A stretch of 64,000 nt of DNA from Aestuariibius violaceus (GTDB lineage: Bacteria; Pseudomonadota; Alphaproteobacteria; Rhodobacterales; Rhodobacteraceae). The position numbers were made by a program, and so were the translations under genes. Each line of letters starts with the position of its first letter. Positions within the stretch are counted from its first letter, which is position 1. The notes beneath the pieces were generated by a model. The model was not told the DNA's origin, made no database searches, and saw only the letters and a list, made by a program, of their open reading frames with translations. Shown piece by piece: positions 42,122 to 53,868 of this stretch. The DNA is taken from the NCBI RefSeq assembly GCF_040779325.2, contig NZ_JBFONT020000002.1:1-64000 (forward strand), read 5' to 3'.

Positions 42122-42624
42122 GGCGGTGGGCGCGACATCTCGTCGTTGGAGCGGCGGCTCTCCTTTCTTGGGGTGCCGACGGCGTGAGCGCTCAGGTCGC
42201 GCTTGGCTGTAACTTCGAGGTTTCCTGCCCGGTACCGCTCAATGCGGCGGCGGCCGTCAGTAAGTGTGGGGGCGTCCGGCTATCGCTGACGCCGGACGCT
42301 GCGCAGGGTGACGAGATCGCCGCTTTGCGCGATGGCCTTCAGCTGCGTCTTGAGCGACTTGACCGGTGCTATCGCTGCATCGATGCGGTTTCGTTCGCGG
42401 GCGGCGGGACGCTGCGCGTTGATCTCCCCGGCGCGGAGCTGGACGAGGTGATGCCCGATCTTGTCGACCTGCTCACAATGCGGCACCGCATCATGTCTTC
42501 GGATCCTCCTTCCGCAGGCGCTGTCTTACACATATTTCCGACTGATTTGAGAGTGCAGAACGTCGAGCGGGTTGATCCGGCTCAAGACCATGACGCGGCC
42601 CAATGCGGCCGATACATTCGATAG
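42118..42624 (+). CDS. secreted cysteine-containing protein of unknown function
   Basis: 168 residues from a GTG at 42118 that overlaps the yajC stop (GTGA). A signal peptide (MRRWARHLVVGAAALLSWG, cut after VSA) is followed by a domain with Cys residues in ALGCNFEVSCP, VSKCGGV and RCYRCID, which may form disulfides. I know no family. It stands between yajC and secD, where most genomes have nothing, and it ends 12 bases ahead of secD, so it is very likely co-transcribed with the translocase genes. Confidence 0.6.
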   Translation: MRRWARHLVVGAAALLSWGADGVSAQVALGCNFEVSCPVPLNAAAAVSKCGGVRLSLTPDAAQGDEIAALRDGLQLRLERLDRCYRCIDAVSFAGGGTLRVDLPGAELDEVMPDLVDLLTMRHRIMSSDPPSAGAVLHIFPTDLRVQNVERVDPAQDHDAAQCGRYIR

Positions 42625-42636
42625 GGCGACCGAGAA

Positions 42637-44301
42637 ATGCTGCAAATCGAGCCTTGGAAGCGGGTTCTGATCTGGCTGACCGTGGCTGCGGGGCTGCTTC
42701 TGGCGATGCCGAACCTGTTCTACCCGCGGGTCGAGCAGCATAACGACGCGATGGCGCAGATCGCGCTGGGGCTGGATCCGGCGACGGTCGAGGGGGAGGA
42801 GCTTTGGCCCGCCTGGCTGCCGTCGGGGCTGGTGAACCTGGGGCTCGACCTGCGGGGCGGGGCGCATCTGCTGGCCGAGGTGCAGGTGGAGCAGGTCTAC
42901 GAAGCAAGGCTCGAGGCGATGTGGCCTGCGGTGCGGGATGTCTTGCGGGACGAGCGGCAGCTCTTCGAGTCGATCCGGCTGGTCGAGACGACGAACGAGG
43001 CGCTGCGGGTGCGGATCGGGAACCCGGAGGCGATGCCGCGGGCGCTGGAGCTGGTGCGCGGGCTGGCGCGGCCGGTGCAGACGCTGGCCGGGGTGAGCGG
43101 GACGGATCTGGACGTGCGGGCCGAGGGGCGGGACGTGATCGCCGTGTCGCTGAGCGAGGAAGAACAGCAGGCGACCGATGACCGCACGATGGCACAATCG
43201 CTCGAGATCGTGCGGCGGCGGATCGACGAGGCGGGCACGCGGGAGCCGACGATCCAGCGGCAGGGCGGCGACCGGATTTTGATCCAGGTGCCGGGCGTGG
43301 GCTCGGCGCAGGAGGTGAAGGACCTGATCGGGACGACGGCGCAGCTGACCTTCCAGCCGGTGGTGAACCGGATCGAAGGAGGCGAGGCGCCGGCCCCGAC
43401 TGGGTCGACGGAGGTGCTGCCGTCGCTGGACGAGGAGGGGGTGTTCTACATCCTGGAGCGGACGCCAGTCGTGACGGGCGAGCAACTGGTCGATGCGCAA
43501 CCGTCGTTTAACGAGAACGGGCAGCCCGCTGTGACCTTCCGGTTTAACCCGACCGGCGCGCGGCAATTCGGGGACTACACGGCTGAGAATATCGGGTCGC
43601 TGTTTGCGATCGTGCTGGACGAGGAGGTCGTCTCGGCCCCGGTGATCCAGAGCCATATTCCGGGCGGGTCGGGAATAATTACGGGCCGCTTTACGCTGGA
43701 GGAATCGACGCAGCTGGCCATCCTCTTGCGCGCGGGGGCGCTGCCGGCGGAGTTGGTGTTTCTCCAGGAGCAGACGATCGGACCGGATCTGGGGGAGGAC
43801 AGTATCGAGGCGGGGCGGATCGCGTGCCTTGTGGCCTTTGCGGCGGTGCTGATTTTCATGGCGCTGAGTTACGGCCTGTTCGGGATTTTCGCCAATATCG
43901 CGCTGATCATCAATGTGGCGCTGATCTTCGGGCTTCTGAGCCTCATCGGGGCGACGCTGACCTTGCCGGGGATCGCCGGGATCGTGCTGACCATCGGGAT
44001 GGCGGTCGACGCCAACGTGCTGGTCTTTGAGCGAATACGGGAGGAGCTGAAGACGGCGAAGGGGCCGTCGCGGGCGATCTCTCTGGGTTACGAGAAGGCT
44101 TTGTCGGCGATCGTGGACGCGAATATCACGACCTTCATCACGGCGACGATCCTGTTCGCCATGGGAGCGGGGCCGGTGCGGGGCTTTGCGATCACCTTGG
44201 GGCTGGGGATCCTGACATCGGTCTTTACGGCGATCTTCGTGACGCGGGTTCTGGTCGTGATGTGGTTCGAGTGGCGACGGCCCAAGACGGTGGAGGTCTG
44301 A
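42637..44301 (+). CDS. secD: protein translocase subunit SecD
   Basis: A 554-residue membrane protein. One N-terminal helix, a periplasmic P1 domain beginning GLDLRGGAHLLAEVQVEQVY, and six helices at the end with the family motifs GPDLGEDSIEAGRIACLVAF and LPGIAGIVLTIGMAVDANVL, then VFERIREELK. SecD works with SecF to drive late export using the proton gradient. It ends 1 base ahead of secF. Very secure. Confidence 0.96.
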   Translation: MLQIEPWKRVLIWLTVAAGLLLAMPNLFYPRVEQHNDAMAQIALGLDPATVEGEELWPAWLPSGLVNLGLDLRGGAHLLAEVQVEQVYEARLEAMWPAVRDVLRDERQLFESIRLVETTNEALRVRIGNPEAMPRALELVRGLARPVQTLAGVSGTDLDVRAEGRDVIAVSLSEEEQQATDDRTMAQSLEIVRRRIDEAGTREPTIQRQGGDRILIQVPGVGSAQEVKDLIGTTAQLTFQPVVNRIEGGEAPAPTGSTEVLPSLDEEGVFYILERTPVVTGEQLVDAQPSFNENGQPAVTFRFNPTGARQFGDYTAENIGSLFAIVLDEEVVSAPVIQSHIPGGSGIITGRFTLEESTQLAILLRAGALPAELVFLQEQTIGPDLGEDSIEAGRIACLVAFAAVLIFMALSYGLFGIFANIALIINVALIFGLLSLIGATLTLPGIAGIVLTIGMAVDANVLVFERIREELKTAKGPSRAISLGYEKALSAIVDANITTFITATILFAMGAGPVRGFAITLGLGILTSVFTAIFVTRVLVVMWFEWRRPKTVEV

Positions 44302-44302
44302 G

Positions 44303-45286
44303 ATGCGGTTGCGGCTGGTTCCCAAGGAGACGAGCTGGGATTTCTTCTCGCGCTCGAAACTGTGGCTCGGCATTTCGGCGCTGATGATGGTGGCGGCCTT
44401 CGTGTCGTTCCTGATCCAGGGGCTGAATTACGGGATCGACTTTGTGGGTGGGACGACGATCCGAACTGAGAGCACGCAACCAGTCGATGTCGGGGTCTAT
44501 CGGGAGGTTCTGACGCCGCTCGAGCTAGGGGATTTCTCGATCACGGAGGTGACCGATCCGAGATTCGGGCCCGACGAGAACGTGGCGTCGATCACGATTC
44601 AGGCTCAGGAGGGTGACGAGGCGGTGTCGCAGGACACCATCAATTCCGTGCAGGAGGCTTTGCGCGGGGTGGCACCAGACATCACCTTTCCCGCCATCGA
44701 GTCCGTAGGGCCTACCGTTAGTGGGGAGCTGATTCAGGCAGCGGTGATTGCAGTGTTGCTCGCGATCGGGGCGGTGCTGGTCTATATCTGGCTGCGGTTC
44801 GAGTGGCAGTTCGCGTTGGGGGCCGTGGCGGCGCTGGTCCATGACGTGATCCTGACGATCGGCGTGTTTTCGGAGCTGCAGATCCGGTTCGATCTGGCCA
44901 TCATCGCGGCCCTTCTGACCATCGTGGGCTATTCGCTGAACGACACCGTGGTCGTCTTCGACCGGGTGCGGGAGAACCTGAGGCGGTACAAGAAGAAACC
45001 GCTGAAGGAGGTTCTGAACCAGTCGATCAACGAGACGCTGAGCCGGACGGTCATGACCTCGGTCACGACGCTGCTGGCTTTGATCTCGCTTTATATCCTG
45101 GGCGGGGACGTGATCCGCGGGTTCGTCTTCGCGATGATCTGGGGCGTGATCGTGGGGACCTATTCCTCGATCTTCGTGGCCTCGGCGATGCTGCTGTGGC
45201 TGGGCGTCAAGCGGGACTGGTCTAAGCCCGATGACGGCGCGCCTGCGGGAACGCAGTTCGCGACGGCAGAGACAAAGGATGCCTGA
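44303..45286 (+). CDS. secF: protein translocase subunit SecF
   Basis: A 327-residue membrane protein. It shows NYGIDFVGGTTIRTES near the N-terminus, GPTVSGELIQAAVIAVLLAI, and the core AALLTIVGYSLNDTVVVFDR followed by VRENLRRYKKKPLKEVLNQS. It overlaps the following TauE-type gene by 8 bases. Very secure. Confidence 0.96.
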   Translation: MRLRLVPKETSWDFFSRSKLWLGISALMMVAAFVSFLIQGLNYGIDFVGGTTIRTESTQPVDVGVYREVLTPLELGDFSITEVTDPRFGPDENVASITIQAQEGDEAVSQDTINSVQEALRGVAPDITFPAIESVGPTVSGELIQAAVIAVLLAIGAVLVYIWLRFEWQFALGAVAALVHDVILTIGVFSELQIRFDLAIIAALLTIVGYSLNDTVVVFDRVRENLRRYKKKPLKEVLNQSINETLSRTVMTSVTTLLALISLYILGGDVIRGFVFAMIWGVIVGTYSSIFVASAMLLWLGVKRDWSKPDDGAPAGTQFATAETKDA

Positions 45287-46031
45287 GGGCCTTTCGGCGG
45301 CGCTTGCGCTGCCGGGGCTTTGGGCGGTGCTGGGGGCCGTGACGGTCGCAGGCGTCGTTTACGGCTTTGCCGGGTTCGGAGCGGCGCTGATCTTTACCCC
45401 CATCGCGGTGGCCTTCATCGCGCCTGAGACGGCGATTGCGGCCTTTGCGCTGTCGGCCTTGGTGTCGGTGTTCACCGTCGTGCCCTCGGCCTGGGGGGAG
45501 GCGGACCGGCGTGCGGCGGGAACGATGATCGCCGCGGCAATCCTGGCGGCACCCTTGGGCGTCTTGGGGCTGTCGGTGCTCGACCGGGAGGTGATCCGGA
45601 CGATCGTCGCGATCATCGTAGCAATCACGCTGGCCGCGCTGATCGCCGGCTGGCGGTTCTCGGCCCCGCCGACGCTGGCGAGCCGGGCGGGGATCGGTGC
45701 GGGCGCGGGCGTGATGGGCGGCATGACGGGGCTGAACGGGCCGATCGTGATCCTGTTCCAACTGGCCGGGTCGGACGGGGCGCGGCGGGCGCGGGCGAAC
45801 CTGATCCTGTTTCTGACGGCGACCTCGATCTCGTTCCTGCCGCTTCTGTGGATGCAGGGGCTGTTGACGGTCGAGGCGTTGTGGCTGGGGCTGATCCTGA
45901 TGCCGCTTTATGCGGTGGGGACGCGGGTCGGGAAGGCGCTGTTCACGCCGGGGCGGGAGCCGATCTATCGCGGGGTGGCCTACGTGATCATCGGGCTGGC
46001 GGCGCTGGCGGCGTTGCCTGTCTGGGACTGA
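45279..46031 (+). CDS. TauE/SafE-type sulfite/organic anion permease
   Basis: A 250-residue membrane protein with about eight helices. GVVYGFAGFGAALIFTPIAV at the N-terminus and GVMGGMTGLNGPIVILFQLA in the second half are the duplicated TauE motif. The family exports sulfite or sulfoacetate or moves other small anions. The ATG at 45279 overlaps the secF stop, so translation is coupled. A second member follows at once. Confidence 0.85.
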   Translation: MPEGLSAALALPGLWAVLGAVTVAGVVYGFAGFGAALIFTPIAVAFIAPETAIAAFALSALVSVFTVVPSAWGEADRRAAGTMIAAAILAAPLGVLGLSVLDREVIRTIVAIIVAITLAALIAGWRFSAPPTLASRAGIGAGAGVMGGMTGLNGPIVILFQLAGSDGARRARANLILFLTATSISFLPLLWMQGLLTVEALWLGLILMPLYAVGTRVGKALFTPGREPIYRGVAYVIIGLAALAALPVWD

Positions 46032-46039
46032 GCCCCGGG

Positions 46040-46792
46040 GTGGGCGACGCAATCACGGCGGCATGGGCGACGGATGGTCTGATCTGGCTGTTCGGGATCG
46101 CGCTGCTGGCGGGGCTGGTGCGCGGGTTCGCAGGCTTCGGGTCGGCGATGATCTATATGCCGTTGGCCAGCACGATCCTGCCGCCGGTCACGGCACTCGC
46201 CACGATGGTGATCTTCGACGTGATCGGGCCATTGCCCAACGTGCCGCGCGCCTGGCGGGAGGGGCGCCGGGCGGAGGTGAAGTTGTTGGTGATGGGGGCG
46301 GCGATCGGGTTGCCGCTGGGCCTGTGGGTGCTGACGCGCCTGCCGCCGGAGCCGTTCCGCTGGGCGGTGTCGCTGGTCGTCCTGGGCCTGCTGGCCGTAT
46401 TGCTGACGGGCTGGCGCTATGGCGGGCCGCGAGGGCGGCCGGTGATCTTCGGAACGGGGATGATCGGCGGCGGACTGGCGGGATCGACGGGGCTCGCCGG
46501 CCCGCCAGTGGTGCTGCTTTACGTCGCGGGGCGGGACCGGGAGGCGGTGATCCGGGCGAACATGATCCTGTACCTGTTCTTCGGGGATCTGGTGACGGTG
46601 GCGCTGCTTTTCGGGACGGGGCTGGTGGCCGGGCCGACGTTGGCGCTGGGGCTGATGCTGGCGCCGGTGTATCTGGGCGGGAACGTTCTGGGCGCGTGGA
46701 TCTTCCACAAGGAGGCGGAGCGGTTCTATCGCCGGGTGGCCTATCTGCTGATCGCCGGATCGGCGGTGCTGAGCCTGCCGCTTTTCAGCTGA
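46040..46792 (+). CDS. TauE/SafE-type permease, second copy
   Basis: A 250-residue membrane protein of the same family (GLVRGFAGFGSAMIYMPLAS, GGGLAGSTGLAGPPVVLLYV). It most likely starts at the GTG at 46040, since no ATG lies close ahead of the first helix. It follows the first copy by 8 bases and has the same length, but the two share mainly the motif regions, so they are related paralogs of old date or work as a pair. Substrate unknown. Confidence 0.82.
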   Translation: MGDAITAAWATDGLIWLFGIALLAGLVRGFAGFGSAMIYMPLASTILPPVTALATMVIFDVIGPLPNVPRAWREGRRAEVKLLVMGAAIGLPLGLWVLTRLPPEPFRWAVSLVVLGLLAVLLTGWRYGGPRGRPVIFGTGMIGGGLAGSTGLAGPPVVLLYVAGRDREAVIRANMILYLFFGDLVTVALLFGTGLVAGPTLALGLMLAPVYLGGNVLGAWIFHKEAERFYRRVAYLLIAGSAVLSLPLFS

Positions 46793-46843
46793 GGCTTGGC
46801 GCCGGGGGCGGGTATGCTAGCTAGGGCGGAAAGGAGGTGGCGC

Positions 46844-47212
46844 ATGCGGCTGAACGAGGTGGTCTATTCCGGCGGGGTTCCGGTTGATGGATACGGGCCG
46901 GGGTTCTTTCGCGTGGGCGGCGAGGCGCGCCAGGGCGCCGTGCTGATCGGGCCGGGCGGTGTCGGCGACTGGGCCGGGCTGGACGACCGGGAGCCGCTGC
47001 TGGCGCTGGCGGGCGAGATCGACGTGCTGTTCGTGGGCATGGGGGCAGAGATCGCGCCGTTGCCCGCCGCGTTGCGCAACGTGTTGGAGGGCGCGGGGCT
47101 GGGGGTCGAGGTCATGGCCTCGCCCGCGGCATGCCGGACCTATAACGTTCTGCTGGGCGAGGGGCGGCGGGTCGCCGTGGCGCTGCTGCCTATCGACGGC
47201 GAGGCAGAATGA
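46844..47212 (+). CDS. Mth938-like domain protein (DUF498)
   Basis: A 122-residue soluble protein. The ATG at 46844 has a perfect AAGGAGGTG upstream. FFRVGGEARQGAVLIGPGGV, DVLFVGMGAEIAPLPAALRN and VMASPAACRTYNVLLGEGRR are the strands of the Mth938/NDUFAF3 fold. In mitochondria NDUFAF3 helps build complex I; the bacterial role is unclear. It closes the yajC-secDF-TauE cluster and precedes ccmA. Confidence 0.85.
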   Translation: MRLNEVVYSGGVPVDGYGPGFFRVGGEARQGAVLIGPGGVGDWAGLDDREPLLALAGEIDVLFVGMGAEIAPLPAALRNVLEGAGLGVEVMASPAACRTYNVLLGEGRRVAVALLPIDGEAE

Positions 47213-47406
47213 AGAAGCGCTTTGCGTCCTGGGCTTGATCCGGGATCTCAGCCTGCCGAGCCGCAACGTAACGGGACTTGATGCGACAAGCGGCGCAAGA
47301 GGTCCCGCGTCACGCCCGGGACGTGCGACGCCTCATCTTTCAAGTCGGATGTTGTGGAACGTATCCCGAGCTTCCGCCTTTGCGGTCAATGCGTTAAGCC
47401 GGACGC

Positions 47407-48039
47407 ATGACGCTTTCCGTGACAGATCTGAGTTGCGCACGCGGCGGGATGCCGGTGCTGGAAGGCGTGTCGTTCACGCTGGAGCCGGGGCGCGTGCTGG
47501 TCTTGCGGGGGCCGAACGGAATCGGGAAGACGACGCTTCTGCGGACGATCGCCGGGTTGCAGCCCGCGCTTTCCGGGGAGATCACGGGGGCCGAGGATCG
47601 GGTGGCCTATGGCGCCCATGCGGACGGGCTGAAGGCGGCGCTCACCGTATGGGAAAACCTCGCCTTCTGGGCGGGGATCTACGGAACGCCACTGGAGCGG
47701 ATCAAGCCGGCGCTTTTCGCCTTTGATCTTTATCCGCTGCAATACCGGCAGGCGCAGGCCCTGTCAGCGGGGCAGAAGCGGCGGCTGAGCCTTGCGCGGT
47801 TGTTGTTGACCGGGCGGCCGGTCTGGCTTCTGGACGAACCGACGGTATCGATGGATGCGGCCTCGGTCGGGCTGTTCGCCGAGGCCGTGAAGGCGCAGTG
47901 CGCGGACGGCGGCTCGGCGCTGATCGCGACGCATATCGATCTGGGGCTGGAGACGGATACGCTGGATCTGACACCTTACAAGGCGACGCCGGTCTGGGAG
48001 TTTGCGGACAGGGCCGAGGAAGAGGAGTTCTTTGCGTGA
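47407..48039 (+). CDS. ccmA: heme exporter ATPase CcmA
   Basis: A 210-residue ABC ATPase for cytochrome c maturation. Walker A is GPNGIGKTT, the signature is ALSAGQKRRLSLARLLL, and Walker B is VWLLDEPTVSMD. With CcmB it powers release of holo-CcmE from CcmC. It starts the ccmABCDG operon; the next gene overlaps its stop. Confidence 0.95.
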   Translation: MTLSVTDLSCARGGMPVLEGVSFTLEPGRVLVLRGPNGIGKTTLLRTIAGLQPALSGEITGAEDRVAYGAHADGLKAALTVWENLAFWAGIYGTPLERIKPALFAFDLYPLQYRQAQALSAGQKRRLSLARLLLTGRPVWLLDEPTVSMDAASVGLFAEAVKAQCADGGSALIATHIDLGLETDTLDLTPYKATPVWEFADRAEEEEFFA

Positions 48040-48701
48040 TCGCGCTTTTGCGCCGGGATCTGATGCTGGCAGTGCGGGCGGGCGGCGGGTTCGGCCTGGG
48101 GCTGGCCTTCTTCCTGATCGTCGTGGTGCTGGTGCCGTTCGGCGTGGGGCCGGAGACGGAATTGCTACGGCGGATCGCGCCGGGGATCCTTTGGGTGGCG
48201 GCGCTGCTGTCGGCTTTGCTGACGCTCGACCGGATCTTTGCGCTCGACTGGGAGGACGGGTCGCTGGCGCTGCTGGCGACGTCTCCGCTGCCGATGGAGG
48301 GGGTGGCGCTGGTCAAGGCGGCGGCCCATTGGCTGACGACGGGCTTGCCGCTGACGCTGGCGGGGCCGGTGCTGGGGGTGCTGTTGAGCCTCGATCCGGC
48401 GGTGGTGCCGGTGCTTCTGGCCTCGCTGGCCATCGGGACGCCCGCGCTGTCGGTCATCGGCGCGTTCGGAGCGGCGGTGACGGTGGGGCTGCGGCGCGGC
48501 GGGTTGCTTCTGTCGCTGCTGGTGCTGCCGCTTTACGTGCCGACGCTGATTTTCGGGGCCGAGGCGGTGCGGCTGAGCGCCGAAGGGCAGGGGGCGGGCA
48601 CGGCGCTGCTGCTGCTGGGCGGCGTGACGCTGGGCACCTGCGCGCTTTTGCCCTTCGCCGCGGCGGCTGTTTTGCGGATCAACCTTCGGTCATCGGCTTG
48701 A
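48036..48701 (+). CDS. ccmB: heme exporter permease CcmB
   Basis: A 221-residue membrane protein starting at GTG 48036 (GTGA overlap with ccmA). LLRRDLMLAVRAGGGFGLGL opens it; DWEDGSLALLATSPLPMEGV and LPLYVPTLIFGAEAVR are typical of CcmB. Six membrane helices. It is the permease partner of CcmA. Very secure. Confidence 0.95.
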   Translation: MIALLRRDLMLAVRAGGGFGLGLAFFLIVVVLVPFGVGPETELLRRIAPGILWVAALLSALLTLDRIFALDWEDGSLALLATSPLPMEGVALVKAAAHWLTTGLPLTLAGPVLGVLLSLDPAVVPVLLASLAIGTPALSVIGAFGAAVTVGLRRGGLLLSLLVLPLYVPTLIFGAEAVRLSAEGQGAGTALLLLGGVTLGTCALLPFAAAAVLRINLRSSA

Positions 48702-48732
48702 GGGGGCGCGGCGCGGCGTCTAGATAGCAGAC

Positions 48733-49461
48733 ATGTCGATCTGGGAATATGCGAACCCCAAGCGTTTCATCGCGGTAAGCGACCGGGTGGTGCCGTGGCT
48801 GTCATGGCTGGCGGCGGTGCTGCTGGTCGTGGGGCTTGGCTGGGGCTTCTTCTTCGTGCCGCGGGCGGAGAATTTCGAGTACAGCGTCAAGATCATCTAC
48901 GTCCATGTGCCGTCGGCCATGATGGCGATCAACATCTGGGTCATGATGCTGGTCGCCTCGCTGGTCTGGCTGATCCGGCGGCACCACGTGAGCGCCCTGG
49001 CCGCCCGCGCCGCGGCGGGCGTGGGTCTGGTGATGACGGTGATGGCACTGTTCACCGGCGCCGTTTGGGGCCAGCCGATGTGGGGCACCTGGTGGGCCTG
49101 GGACCCGCGGCTGACCTCGTTTCTGATCCTGTTCCTGTTCTATCTGGGCTATCTGGCGCTTTGGGCCGCGGTCGAGGATCCGGATGCGGCGGCCGATCTG
49201 ACCTCGGTCCTGTGCCTCGTGGGATCGGTCTTTGCGGTTCTGTCGCGCTATGCGGTGAATTTCTGGAATCAGGGGCTGCATCAGGGCGCGACCCTGTCGC
49301 TGGATGCGGAGGAGAACATCGCGGATGTCTACTGGTTCCCGCTGCTGGTGTGCCTGGCGGGCTTCGTCGTGCTGTTCCTGGCGCTGGTCTTCGTGCGGAC
49401 GACGACGGAGATCCGGCTGCGCCGGGTGGCGGCCCTTCAGCGGCGGGAGGCGATGGCGTGA
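48733..49461 (+). CDS. ccmC: heme transfer protein CcmC
   Basis: A 242-residue membrane protein. The tryptophan-rich heme-binding motif is WGTWWAWDPRLTSFLILFLF; the flanking conserved His residues appear in YVHVPSAMM and NQGLHQGATL. CcmC loads heme onto CcmE. The stop shares bases with the ccmD start (TGATG). Very secure. Confidence 0.96.
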   Translation: MSIWEYANPKRFIAVSDRVVPWLSWLAAVLLVVGLGWGFFFVPRAENFEYSVKIIYVHVPSAMMAINIWVMMLVASLVWLIRRHHVSALAARAAAGVGLVMTVMALFTGAVWGQPMWGTWWAWDPRLTSFLILFLFYLGYLALWAAVEDPDAAADLTSVLCLVGSVFAVLSRYAVNFWNQGLHQGATLSLDAEENIADVYWFPLLVCLAGFVVLFLALVFVRTTTEIRLRRVAALQRREAMA

Positions 49462-49607
49462 TGACCGGATTGGGGGAATACGCGGCCGAAATCCTGCTGG
49501 CCTATGTTGTCTCGATCGCGCTGATCGTCGCCCTTGTCGGCATGAGCTGGGCGCGGGCGCGGCGCGCGAAGCGGCTGCTGGACGAGATGGAGGGTCCGCG
49601 TGAGTAA
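49461..49607 (+). CDS. ccmD: heme exporter protein CcmD
   Basis: A 48-residue protein with one membrane helix (EILLAYVVSIALIVALVGMS) and a basic cytosolic tail (ARARRAKRLLDEMEG). CcmD stabilises the CcmABC-CcmE complex. It overlaps ccmC at its start and ccmG at its end. Size, topology and position make the name safe. Confidence 0.88.
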   Translation: MTGLGEYAAEILLAYVVSIALIVALVGMSWARARRAKRLLDEMEGPRE

Positions 49608-50142
49608 GGTTCTGATCTTTCTGCCGCTTGCAATCTTCGGGGCGCTGGGCGGGCTGATGCTGGCCGGGTTGCAGCGGGAGGACCGGGACAGCACGAACCC
49701 GTCGGTTCCGCCTTCGGTCTTCGTCGGCGCGGAGGTGCCGGAGGTCGTGAGCGCACCGCTGTCACCCTATCCGTCCTTCGACACGGCGCTCTTGCAGGAG
49801 GACGGGGTGAAGCTGGTGAATTTCTGGGCCAGCTGGTGCCCGCCCTGCCGGGCCGAGCATCCCGCGCTGGAGGAACTGGCGGCGGAGGGGATCCCGATCT
49901 ACGGGGTGAACATCAAGGATCAGGACGCCGAGGCGGTGAGTTTTCTGGAAGAGCTCGGCAATCCCTATGCCGGGATCACCGTCGATCCGCGGGGGCGGCA
50001 GGCCATCGACTGGGGGGTCGTCGCGCCGCCCGAGACCTTCATTATCGATGGGGACGGGGTGATCCGGTTCGTCTTCAAGGGGCCGATCCACCGGGTGATG
50101 GATACGGTGATCCGGCCGGAGCTTGCGGCGGCGGCGGAGTAG
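49600..50142 (+). CDS. ccmG: thiol:disulfide interchange protein CcmG/DsbE
   Basis: A 180-residue thioredoxin-fold protein anchored by one N-terminal helix. The active site is WASWCPPCRAEHP, and GVVAPPETFIIDGDGVIRF holds the conserved cis-Pro and the Glu segment. It reduces apocytochrome c cysteines in the periplasm before heme attachment. It starts at a GTG overlapping ccmD. Two palindromes follow its stop. Confidence 0.95.
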   Translation: MSKVLIFLPLAIFGALGGLMLAGLQREDRDSTNPSVPPSVFVGAEVPEVVSAPLSPYPSFDTALLQEDGVKLVNFWASWCPPCRAEHPALEELAAEGIPIYGVNIKDQDAEAVSFLEELGNPYAGITVDPRGRQAIDWGVVAPPETFIIDGDGVIRFVFKGPIHRVMDTVIRPELAAAAE

Positions 50143-50145
50143 GGG

Positions 50146-50169
50146 GAAAATCCTTCTAGAAGGATTTTC
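50146..50169. terminator. 22/24-bp palindrome, cluster A copy 1
   Basis: A perfect palindrome centred on CTAG (arm GAAAATCCTTCT), 3 bases behind the ccmG stop. With the next copy it fills the gap between the convergent ccmG and DUF1223 genes. Arms rich in A on one side and T on the other would work as a terminator in both directions. Confidence 0.75.
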
Positions 50170-50174
50170 GGCTG

Positions 50175-50196
50175 CAAAATCTTCTAGAAGATTTTG
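50175..50196. terminator. 22-bp palindrome, cluster A copy 2
   Basis: A perfect palindrome centred on CTAG (arm CAAAATCTTCT), 4 bases ahead of the stop of the minus-strand DUF1223 gene. Same design as the other copies. Confidence 0.75.
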
Positions 50197-50199
50197 GCT

Positions 50200-50892
50200 C
50201 TAGCGGAGGCGTGCCGCGCCGAAGATCGGGCCGCCTTCGGGGCGTTGCGCGATCACGACGACCGGTTCGGGCCCGGCGACCGGCACGCTTTTTTCGAACG
50301 GCGTCCGGGGATCCCAGCGTCCGACGATCTGCCACTCTGACACGATATTGGCATAGGTCAGCGTCCGGCCGCGGTTTTCGCCCCGGGCGATCCTGACCTC
50401 CTCGGACGGGATGTACCGGAAGAGGTGGATCTCGATGGGGCCGGACAGATCCGCCGACACTGCGCGGATCGCCAGCACATCGCCTTCGCGGCCCAGCGTC
50501 ACCACCGCCGCGGGCGGCTGCGCCTGATGCGCCATGATCGTTTCCACCAGCTTCATCGGCTTGATGCCGACCACGTGATCCTGGCCCGCGATCACGAATT
50601 GCGGCGTGTAGACCGTGCGTTCCCCGGCAGCGCGGGCATAGGCGCGTTGGCGTTCCGTATGGGCGGGATCGCCGAAGATGTCCTTCCAGCCGATATAGTC
50701 CCAGTAATCCACATGCAGGGCGAGCGCGATCACGTCGTCGCGCGGCGCCATCTCGCGCAAGATCGCATCTGCCGGCGGGCAGGACGAACAGCCCTGCGAG
50801 GTGAACAACTCCACCACGACCGTCGTCTCGGCCTTTGCCGGTGTCATCAAAAGGGCAGCCATGCAGGCGCCCAAAACCGCCCCAAATCTCAT
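50200..50892 (-). CDS. DUF1223 thioredoxin-like secreted protein
   Basis: A 230-residue protein. The ATG at 50892 gives a signal peptide (MRFGAVLGACMAALLMTPAK, then AE). The DUF1223 mark is VVELFTSQGCSSCPPADAIL with a CxxC pair, followed by ALHVDYWDYIGWKDIFGDPA and TPQFVIAGQ. The fold is thioredoxin-like and periplasmic; function unknown. It is convergent with ccmG and divergent from acnA. Confidence 0.88.
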   Translation of the reverse strand: MRFGAVLGACMAALLMTPAKAETTVVVELFTSQGCSSCPPADAILREMAPRDDVIALALHVDYWDYIGWKDIFGDPAHTERQRAYARAAGERTVYTPQFVIAGQDHVVGIKPMKLVETIMAHQAQPPAAVVTLGREGDVLAIRAVSADLSGPIEIHLFRYIPSEEVRIARGENRGRTLTYANIVSEWQIVGRWDPRTPFEKSVPVAGPEPVVVIAQRPEGGPIFGAARLR

Positions 50893-51093
50893 CTCTTGCC
50901 TTTCATCCACCCCCGGAGCCCAGAGGTAGGGGAGCATGGCTGAAATGACCAATCAACGCTTTGAGAGAGAGATGTCATGAAACGTCGGCAAATTAGTGTA
51001 CATTTGCATACCGAAATCACCGATGCCCCCTTGAACGGCTCCCCGGGCCCCGTTAGGTGAGCCCCAAGCCATCCAGCCAGCGAGGAGAGAGAC

Positions 51094-53864
<2,771 letters not shown>

Positions 53865-53868
<4 letters not shown>

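Noticed and set aside
42510..42535. Resemblance of the text near CTGTCTTACACAT to a transposase adapter end
   Set aside because: Several bases are missing against the known adapter and the sequence is in frame with the exported protein gene, so it is probably chance.
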